A program made the translations under genes and the position numbers. The notes beneath the pieces were generated by a model. That model did not search any database and was not told where the DNA came from. It saw only the letters and a program-made list of their open reading frames with translations. A DNA stretch of 5,420 nt from Burkholderiales bacterium (GTDB taxonomy: Bacteria; Pseudomonadota; Gammaproteobacteria; Burkholderiales; Burkholderiaceae), in NCBI GenBank assembly GCA_947447845.1, contig CANFNO010000240.1:1-5420 (forward strand). The letters are read 5' to 3'. Shown here piece after piece: positions 1 to 4,446 of this stretch. Position 1 is the first letter of the stretch; each line of letters begins with the position of its first letter.

Positions 1-146
1 CTTCCAGCTTTGGTGTTGCAACGCTAACCCCAAAAATCGACGGTGTCGATGCGCTCTACCTTGCGGCCGACACGGCCATGTACCGAGCCAAAGACGCAGG
101 AAGAAACTGCGTCGTGGCTTTTGGTACATCCGTCTATTCGTCGTGA
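1..146 (+). CDS. GGDEF-domain diguanylate cyclase, C-terminal end (partial)
   Basis: This is the last 47 codons of a gene whose start lies left of the window; the frame begins at base 3 and the TGA stop is at 144-146. The peptide opens with SSFGVATLTP and continues with ALYLAADTAMYRAKDAGRN. That is the hallmark end of GGDEF domains: the final beta strand (S-x-G-V-A) followed by the helix A-D-x-A-M-Y-x-A-K-x-x-G-R-N. GGDEF enzymes condense two GTP into the second messenger cyclic di-GMP at the cytoplasmic face. The GGDEF active-site loop itself is outside the window, so catalytic activity cannot be judged, and sensor domains upstream are unknown. Only ten residues follow the GRN motif, so GGDEF is the last domain and no EAL domain follows. 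The gene converges on and overlaps the minus-strand acidic-protein gene by 13 nt. Confidence 0.87.
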   Translation, partial: SSFGVATLTPKIDGVDALYLAADTAMYRAKDAGRNCVVAFGTSVYSS

Positions 147-463
147 AGGCGTGGCGTGGATAAACCCTCGGCCGGTTCGCCGGTGTCGGGGTCTATCCAG
201 TCTGCGATGCCGATTTCGCCTTCGGCTTCTTCCAGCGACTCTCCAGGCTCGGCATCGTCGTCGGCATCTGCGTCGGCTGATTGCATGTCGGAAAGCGCCT
301 CTTCCATGCTGGCGAATGGCCCGGATTCCTGAAGTCCATCTGGCGCCTGCCAATAGTAGCCATCGGGACGGTACACCACAGTTCCCATTTCGACTTCTGT
401 GATGGAGTCGTCTTCGGCGGCATTCATTGCATCCTTAAAGGATGGGGCCTTGAGTGTGCTCAT
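134..463 (-). CDS. Small acidic protein of unknown function (109 aa)
   Basis: The ATG at 463-461 is preceded by GGAAGG eight bases upstream, a good ribosome binding site, and the gene follows hpf by 27 nt in the same direction. The product is strongly acidic, with an aspartate/glutamate-rich stretch around residues 63-84 (ADADADDDAEPGESLEEAEG). It has no signal peptide or membrane segment, so it is probably cytoplasmic. Two parts look ordered: an N-terminal segment with VVYRPDGYYWQAPDG (about residues 29-43) followed by GPFASMEEALSDM, and a C-terminal EIGIADWIDPDTGEPAEG. The pattern Y-Y-W-x-x-P-D-G...G-P-F-x-S-x-x-E-A resembles small beta-strand modules that end in a residue-selecting helix, but I cannot assign a family. 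Its position behind hpf suggests co-transcription with stationary-phase functions, which is inference. The last four codons overlap the end of the convergent GGDEF gene. Confidence 0.78.
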   Translation of the reverse strand: MSTLKAPSFKDAMNAAEDDSITEVEMGTVVYRPDGYYWQAPDGLQESGPFASMEEALSDMQSADADADDDAEPGESLEEAEGEIGIADWIDPDTGEPAEGLSTPRLHDE

Positions 464-490
464 GCTATCAACCTTCCAGTGTGAACAGGG

Positions 491-823
491 TCAAATAATC
501 GGAGCCCGCTTGGCGGCCTCCTTCGAGTGGTCTTGCATTTTTTCTTTGTGACGCATGACTTGGCGTTCCAGCTTGCCGGCCATCTCGTCGATTGCTGCGT
601 ACAGGTCTTCATTGGACGACTCAGCAAACAGTTCAGCACCCTTGATACGCAGTGTGCACTCGGCATGCTTGCCATCTTTTTCCTTGTGCTTCTCAACCGA
701 CAGGGTCACCTTGGTACCCACTACATCATCAAAATGGTTGGTTATTTTGTCGAGCTTGGCTGTGACGTAGTTGTTTAGCGCTTCGGTAACTTCAATGTGG
801 TGTCCGCTGATTGTCAGTTTCAT
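491..823 (-). CDS. hpf: Ribosome hibernation promoting factor, short form
   Basis: The 110-aa product has the HPF/YfiA fold pattern. It has a first strand MKLTISGHHIEVTEAL, a first helix NNYVTAKLDKITNHF (residues 17-31), strands VGTKVTLSVEKH and KHAECTLRIKG, the conserved FAESSNEDLYAAIDEMAGKL (67-85), and a basic helix ERQVMRHKEKMQDH. Family members bind the 30S decoding region and stop translation in stationary phase by promoting 100S dimers or stabilising 70S ribosomes. The length matches the short type; the C-terminal dimerisation domain of long HPF is absent. The frame stays open upstream to 1045, but the ATG at 823-821 is chosen because AGGAGA lies seven bases before it and homology begins exactly there. 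In many beta-proteobacteria hpf sits between rpoN and ptsN. Here it lies between a glycosyltransferase gene and a gene for an acidic protein, so it may be a relocated or second copy. Confidence 0.97.
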   Translation of the reverse strand: MKLTISGHHIEVTEALNNYVTAKLDKITNHFDDVVGTKVTLSVEKHKEKDGKHAECTLRIKGAELFAESSNEDLYAAIDEMAGKLERQVMRHKEKMQDHSKEAAKRAPII

Positions 824-830
824 TTTTCTT

Positions 831-836
831 TCTCCT
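831..836 (-). promoter_or_regulatory. Ribosome binding site of hpf
   Basis: On the minus strand the sequence reads AGGAGA, seven bases before the ATG at 823-821. It fixes the start of hpf and argues against the 74-codon upstream extension that the open frame would otherwise allow. Confidence 0.85.
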
Positions 837-868
837 AAAAAATCGGTCCGGGCCCTATGCCCCTGAAG

Positions 869-935
869 TGCGGTAAGTGGCTTGTTAGGCCGCATTTCCT
901 GCACCGTTGAAGGCAGCATAGCAGGTGCTCTGCCT
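869..935 (-). other. hpf leader with two inverted repeats
   Basis: The 194-nt gap between the end of the glycosyltransferase gene and hpf contains two inverted repeats that could fold in the hpf leader RNA. One has arms TGCGG (869-873) and CCGCA (890-894), extended by an inner TAA/TTA pair after a two-base bulge. The other has arms AGGCAG (911-916) and CTGCCT (930-935), with an inner AGC/GCT pair. Neither is followed by a U-run at the right distance, so they do not look like intrinsic terminators. I could not place a convincing sigma-70 promoter for hpf in the rest of the gap. A role in leader folding or protein binding is possible but unproven, and short repeats of this kind can occur by chance. 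Confidence 0.3.
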
Positions 936-1017
936 CTCAAATCTTTCAAATGCAGCGAGTTGCTTCGGGCGTCGCCATAGTTTGATCTTGAGCAAAAATT
1001 TATCACAGTATGCGCTT

Positions 1018-2274
1018 CTAAGCCCCTGAACTGGCACACCCGCACAATGTTTCAATTTGCTTTGCCACTTGGGCTGCGCCATCACTTTGTTGCAGGCGCA
1101 AGGCGACCGCCTGGCGCGGCGCCAAGGGCCCGGCAATAGCGGCCTTGATGGACTGACTCAATTGCTTTGCGCCGATGCGCTCCATCGATACGGGCCTGGG
1201 GGTCAAGTTGGCCAGGTAAAGCCGGTGGGCGTGGTGATATTGGTCGAGTATCAGGGGCAGCAAAACCTGCGGTACCCCGGCGCGCAACGCTTGAGCGGTG
1301 GTGCCGGAGCCGCCATGGTGAACTACTGCCGCCACCCGAGGAAAAAGCTGTGCGTGGGGCGCTGCGGCAACGCTGCGCCAGCCAGACGGCAGCCTTTGGT
1401 TGGCTGATCCGGCCCAACCTGCCGCGATCAGGCAACGCCTGCCAGCAAATTCCAGGGCCTGCGGCAGAAGGCTCTCCATGCGCTGTGTTGCGGGCCCGCC
1501 CATGCTGCCAAAGCCGATGTAGACGGGAGGCTCGCCATCCTGCAGCCAGGCATCGAGTTCGGCGTCCAGCGGCTCCGGGTCCTCCAGAAATAAAAAGTTG
1601 GCCCGCTGCAGGTTTTCTGGCCAGTCACGATCAGCGGGAAAAAGCGTTTCATCGGCGGCGATTGCGTAGCGACAGGCATGCAGCAGGTGATCGCGCAAAT
1701 CGATGGTCGCCAGTCCCGCCTGTTTGCGCGCCAGGTTCAATGGCTGCCCAACCATGCTGTCTGCCAAACGGTCATGCAGTCGCCAAAGCAACTGGTTGAG
1801 CCAACTTGGCAGCCCGTGCCAGCGCACGGTGGGCGGTGGATGCAAGCCCGAAGGAACCATGCAAGTGCTGTACAAGACCCCCAGCGCCGGGATACCCAGG
1901 CGCTCTGCGACGGAGGGTGCGGTCAGTGCCAGACCCGCCCAGACCAGCACATCCGCCTGAGCACAGATGGCAAGCAGTTCTTGCATCTGGCGTGGCAGCG
2001 CATCGGCAAAGTAGCGGGTCAGCAAAGGCGTGGCCCGGCGCAAGTTGCCGGTGAGCACCGCAGGGTTGTCGGCCAAATACTGCTGCATATCCACGCCCAG
2101 GGGCGCAAAGTCAAAGCCCAGCGATTGAACCCAGTGTGCAAAGTTTGGCGGTGCAGCAATCAGCACGCGATGGCCGCGCTGGCGCAACCTCTGACCCAGG
2201 GCCAGCATGGGTTGCACATCGCCGCGCGAGCCAATAGAGGCAAGTACCAGGCGCAAAGCAGGGCGGGGCGACAA
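1018..2274 (-). CDS. GT1-family glycosyltransferase (YjiC / sterol-glucosyltransferase-like)
   Basis: This 418-aa cytoplasmic enzyme has the two-Rossmann GT-B layout of family GT1. The N-terminal acceptor half opens with RLVLASIGSRGDVQPMLALG (residues 8-27), the G-S-x-G-D-x-x-P signature of sterol and rhamnosyl transferases such as RhlB. The C-terminal half has VYIGFGSM (251-258), then PHAQLFPRVAAVVHHGGSG (306-324), and the nucleotide-sugar site HHGGSGTTAQALRAGVPQVL with the terminal D-Q pair at 344-345. Such enzymes move a sugar from a nucleotide donor to a lipid, sterol-like or small-molecule acceptor; the acceptor here is unknown. The likely start is TTG at 2274-2272, with GGAAAA ending eight to ten bases upstream. 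No ATG or GTG is in frame back to the stop at 2433-2431, and the conserved strand begins at residue 8, so little can be missing. It is divergent from the alcohol-oxidation operon and shows no obvious functional link to it. Confidence 0.92.
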   Translation of the reverse strand: MSPRPALRLVLASIGSRGDVQPMLALGQRLRQRGHRVLIAAPPNFAHWVQSLGFDFAPLGVDMQQYLADNPAVLTGNLRRATPLLTRYFADALPRQMQELLAICAQADVLVWAGLALTAPSVAERLGIPALGVLYSTCMVPSGLHPPPTVRWHGLPSWLNQLLWRLHDRLADSMVGQPLNLARKQAGLATIDLRDHLLHACRYAIAADETLFPADRDWPENLQRANFLFLEDPEPLDAELDAWLQDGEPPVYIGFGSMGGPATQRMESLLPQALEFAGRRCLIAAGWAGSANQRLPSGWRSVAAAPHAQLFPRVAAVVHHGGSGTTAQALRAGVPQVLLPLILDQYHHAHRLYLANLTPRPVSMERIGAKQLSQSIKAAIAGPLAPRQAVALRLQQSDGAAQVAKQIETLCGCASSGA

Positions 2275-2350
2275 GGGGTGTTTTCCAGGGGGTGCTATTC
2301 GCTGCAGTCTATGCCAGAGTCGGGCGGCGCGCCTAAGATGCGCGCTGCGG

Positions 2351-2366
2351 TTGGCACCAATCTTGC
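2351..2366 (+). promoter_or_regulatory. Sigma-54 (-24/-12) promoter of the alcohol-accessory operon
   Basis: The sequence TTGGCACCAATCTTGC matches the sigma-54 consensus TTGGCAC-N5-TTGC. The invariant GG (2353-2354) and GC (2365-2366) are separated by exactly ten bases, which is the required spacing. The expected transcription start is about 12 bases beyond the GC, near 2378, giving a leader of about 58 nt before the GTG of the first gene. Sigma-54 promoters need an enhancer-binding ATPase, and AcoR-type activators are known for alcohol and aldehyde catabolism in related bacteria. No such activator gene lies in the window. The match and its position are seen in the sequence; function is inferred. 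Confidence 0.68.
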
Positions 2367-2385
2367 GCCAATCCGAACGAGTGTT

Positions 2386-2418
2386 CCATTTTGAAATGGG
2401 GCCATTTAGACAAAAATG
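2386..2418. repeat. Alternating CCATTT / AAATGG half-sites
   Basis: Three perfect six-base half-sites alternate in orientation at 8-base steps: CCATTT at 2386-2391, AAATGG at 2394-2399 and CCATTT at 2402-2407. A fourth, imperfect one (AAAATG) is at 2413-2418. Neighbouring pairs form two overlapping palindromes, one centred on TG (2392-2393) and one centred on GG (2400-2401). They fall between the expected sigma-54 start point and the ribosome binding site of the first operon gene. They could be an operator for a dimeric regulator or, in the transcript, two mutually exclusive small hairpins. Confidence 0.45.
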
Positions 2419-2422
2419 ATAC

Positions 2423-2427
2423 GGAGA
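2423..2427 (+). promoter_or_regulatory. Ribosome binding site selecting the GTG start at 2436
   Basis: GGAGA lies eight bases before GTG 2436-2438. The frame is open further upstream to a TTG at 2391 that has no ribosome binding site. The ATG at 2454 has its GGAAGG directly abutting it, too close to work. GTG 2436 is therefore the best start, and it leaves a normal signal peptide. Confidence 0.75.
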
Positions 2428-2435
2428 CTTTCACT

Positions 2436-3623
2436 GTGACCCCAACCGGAAGGATGCGTTGGCTGCTGCTGGGCCTGGCCCTGGTGCAGCAACTTGGCGT
2501 TGCTGCGACCCTGACCGTCGGCGTGCTGGGCTTGGAAGACGATGCACGTTACCAACCGCGTCGACTGGAACACAACTACCCCGCTCAACCCGCAGGCCGA
2601 CCCCTGGACGCGGCAGCACTGGCGGCAGAGGAATCTGCCATCGAGGTGGAAGCGGTGGGCCACAAGTTGGTGGTCAAGCCTTTCATGGCAGCCAATGCGG
2701 CGGACCTGCCCCGCGCAATGGCCCAACTCAAAGCGGCCAAGGTGCAATACCTGCTGCTGGACCTGCCGGATGCGGACCTCAAGGCTGTGCTGGCCAGCGC
2801 GCCCGCCGCGTTAGGCCCGGCGCTCCTTTTCAACATCGGCTCGGGCTCGGATGAGTTGCGCGGCGCGGGTTGCGCGGCCAATCTCTTGCACACCTACCCC
2901 AGCGAGGCCATGCGCAGCGATGCGCTGGCCCAGTATCTGGCCGCGCGCTCCTGGAACCAGGCTCTGGTGCTGTACGGCCCGCGCCCGCAAGACAAGCTGC
3001 AGCTCGACGCGTTCATGCGCTCGGCCAAGCGCTACGGCATCAAGATTGGCCAGTCCATCGCCTACAAGTTGTCCAACGACCCCCGCGAGCGCGATCTGGG
3101 CAATGTGCGCTTGCTGACCAAGGACAAGGGCCATGACGTGGTGGTGGTCATCGACAGCGATGGCGAGTTTGCCCGCGGCGTGCCCTACAACACCCAGTGG
3201 CCGCGCCCGGTGTTGGGTAGCAACGGCCTGGTCGCCCTGGCCTGGCATCCGCAATGGGATCTGAATGGCGGTCCGCAGCTGTCGCGCCGCTTCATGCGCG
3301 CCGCGCACCGGCCCATGACCGGGCAGGATTGGGCCGCCTGGGCCGCTGTCAAAGCTCTGGTTGGGGTGCTGACCGAAAACCCCAAGGCCACCGTACCGCA
3401 GCAACTGCAGATGCTGCGCAAGGGGGAGGTGTTTGTCGATGGCTTTAAGGGACCGCGACTGTCGTTCCGCGCCTGGGATGGCCAGTTGCGTCAGCCGGTT
3501 TTTCTGGGCCATGCCGATGGCGTGGCAGCCGCCGCGCCCTTCGAGGGCGTGATGCACCCCACCGAAGTGCTGGACACCCTGGGTGTTGACGAAAAGGAGA
3601 GCACATGCAAAGCGCGTCCGTGA
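2436..3623 (+). CDS. Periplasmic substrate-binding protein of the PQQ-alcohol-dehydrogenase-associated ABC transporter
   Basis: The product is 395 aa. It begins with a signal peptide: basic n-region (R6, R8), hydrophobic core WLLLGLALVQQLGVA, and probable cleavage after A24 (VAA before TLTVGVLG). The mature part looks like a type I periplasmic binding fold related to branched-chain amino acid binding proteins. It has a first strand TLTVGVLGLEDDARYQ, a middle segment HTYPSEAMRSDALAQYLAA followed by NQALVLYGPRPQDKLQLDAF, then DVVVVIDSDGEFARGVPY and a late GQDWAAWAAVKALVGVL helix. This order fits the family that co-occurs with PQQ-dependent alcohol dehydrogenases, as in the 2-phenylethanol (ped) region of Pseudomonas; the ligand is unknown. 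Family assignment is from recognition, not a search. The stop at 3621-3623 lies inside the next gene (19-nt overlap), pointing to translational coupling. No ABC ATPase gene sits beside it. Confidence 0.86.
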   Translation: MTPTGRMRWLLLGLALVQQLGVAATLTVGVLGLEDDARYQPRRLEHNYPAQPAGRPLDAAALAAEESAIEVEAVGHKLVVKPFMAANAADLPRAMAQLKAAKVQYLLLDLPDADLKAVLASAPAALGPALLFNIGSGSDELRGAGCAANLLHTYPSEAMRSDALAQYLAARSWNQALVLYGPRPQDKLQLDAFMRSAKRYGIKIGQSIAYKLSNDPRERDLGNVRLLTKDKGHDVVVVIDSDGEFARGVPYNTQWPRPVLGSNGLVALAWHPQWDLNGGPQLSRRFMRAAHRPMTGQDWAAWAAVKALVGVLTENPKATVPQQLQMLRKGEVFVDGFKGPRLSFRAWDGQLRQPVFLGHADGVAAAAPFEGVMHPTEVLDTLGVDEKESTCKARP

Positions 3624-4435
3624 ATCTGCCGGTCCCCATTCTTTTGCACCTGGCGCGCGCGCTGCGCGCCGTGGTCGGGCGCGAGTTGCTCAAGTTTCTG
3701 CGCCAGCCCTCGCGCCTGGCCTCCAGCCTGGTGCGGCCGTTGTTGTGGTTCGTGGTCTTCTCAGCCGGCTTTCACAACGTGTTTGGCGTGGCCATCATCC
3801 CGCCCTACGAGACCTATGTGGAATACAAGGTCTACATGCTGCCCGGCCTGCTGGGCATGATTGCCCTCTTCAACGGCATGCAAAGCTCGCTCTCCATGGT
3901 CTATGACCGCGAAATGGGCGTCATGCGCCTGCTGCTTACGGCTCCGCTGCCGCGCGGCTGGTTGCTGGGCTTCAAGTTGGTGGCTTCCACTTCACTGTCG
4001 CTGTTACAGATGCTGGTGTTTTTGCTGATTGCGCTGGCCTTTGGCGTGGAGGCTGATCTGGCCAACTGGTTGCTGGCGGTGCCGGTGATGGCGCTGGGCG
4101 CCACCATGCTGGCGGCCCTCGGCCTGATGCTGTCTGTCTATATCAAGCAGTTGGAAAACTTTGCCGGCACGATGAACTTTGTCATCTTCCCCATGTTCTT
4201 CATCAGCACGGCGCTGTATCCGCTGTGGAAGGTGGAGGAGTCGGGGGCCCTATGGCTGGTGCAAATTGCGCAGCTCAACCCATTTACCTATGTGGTGGAG
4301 TTGATCCGCTTTGCCCTGCAGGGGCAGTTCAACGCACAGGCCTTGGCGGTCGTCGTGGTCGGTGGTTCAATCTTCTTCGGCCTGGCCTTGCGCGGTTACG
4401 ACCCGCAGCGCGGTTGGATCAAACAGCGCGCTTGA
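3605..4435 (+). CDS. pedC: ABC-2 type permease, PedC-like, of the alcohol-associated ABC transporter
   Basis: This 276-aa inner-membrane protein has the six-helix ABC-2 permease layout. A cytoplasmic amphipathic start (VVGRELLKFLRQPSRLA) precedes helices at roughly 41-62, 76-98, 121-147, 152-180, 187-206 and 245-262. The cytoplasmic coupling segment YDREMGVMRLLLTAPLPRG (100-118) matches the family's E/D-R-E-x-G-x-x-x-x-L-L-x-T-P/A-x-x-R pattern. LNPFTYVVELIRFAL (224-238) is the classic ABC-2 signature before the last helix. ABC-2 permeases normally work as exporters with a separate ATPase. Pairing with a periplasmic binding protein is typical of the ped-type system, whose substrate is not established. 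ATG 3605 has AGGAG five bases upstream and overlaps the previous gene by 19 nt. The symbol is given by family resemblance to ped-type permeases; strict orthology was not tested. Confidence 0.88.
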   Translation: MQSASVNLPVPILLHLARALRAVVGRELLKFLRQPSRLASSLVRPLLWFVVFSAGFHNVFGVAIIPPYETYVEYKVYMLPGLLGMIALFNGMQSSLSMVYDREMGVMRLLLTAPLPRGWLLGFKLVASTSLSLLQMLVFLLIALAFGVEADLANWLLAVPVMALGATMLAALGLMLSVYIKQLENFAGTMNFVIFPMFFISTALYPLWKVEESGALWLVQIAQLNPFTYVVELIRFALQGQFNAQALAVVVVGGSIFFGLALRGYDPQRGWIKQRA

Positions 4436-4446
4436 AGGACTGGGCT

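Larger units (their letters stand above)
2275..2435. promoter_or_regulatory. Divergent intergenic control region
   Basis: This 161-nt gap separates the leftward glycosyltransferase gene from the rightward operon. It holds a sigma-54 promoter for the right side, a set of CCATTT/AAATGG half-sites, and a GCGCGC-ctaagat-GCGCGC repeat (2327-2345) just upstream of the -24 element. A GGGGTG pair at 2275-2280 and 2289-2294 (14-nt step) lies about 85-100 bases upstream of the expected start point, where activators of sigma-54 often bind. These G-rich repeats are too simple to call as operators. I found no convincing sigma-70 promoter for the glycosyltransferase gene. Confidence 0.55.

Noticed and set aside
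43..402. 119-aa plus-strand frame across the GGDEF end and the acidic-protein gene
   Set aside because: It is arginine-rich with no domain and runs across two better-supported genes in other frames.
837..862. Possible intrinsic terminator or attenuator before hpf (GGGC/GCCC arms and a T6 run on the minus strand)
   Set aside because: The stem is only four base pairs and the T-run begins seven bases after it, directly before the ribosome binding site. This is too weak and badly spaced for a terminator.
491..1045. A 184-aa minus-strand reading frame extending hpf upstream
   Set aside because: The extra 74 residues show no HPF homology and overlap the end of the glycosyltransferase gene. A strong AGGAGA site sits directly before the internal ATG at 823.
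1031..1045. TGGCAC at the end of the glycosyltransferase gene as a second sigma-54 site
   Set aside because: The GG and the next GC are seven bases apart rather than ten, it lies inside a coding region, and it points away from hpf.
1678..2394. 238-aa plus-strand frame opposite the glycosyltransferase gene
   Set aside because: The translation has no recognisable domain and is rich in Gln/Arg/Ala as expected from reading a GC-rich gene backwards. The opposite strand carries clear GT1 motifs.
2391..2435. TTG at 2391 as start of the substrate-binding protein gene
   Set aside because: It has no ribosome binding site, would place a charged polar stretch before the signal peptide, and lies within the palindromic half-sites. 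GTG 2436 is better supported.
2811..3557. 248-aa minus-strand frame opposite the substrate-binding protein gene
   Set aside because: It is an antisense shadow of a well-supported secreted protein, with no domain and no ribosome binding site of note.
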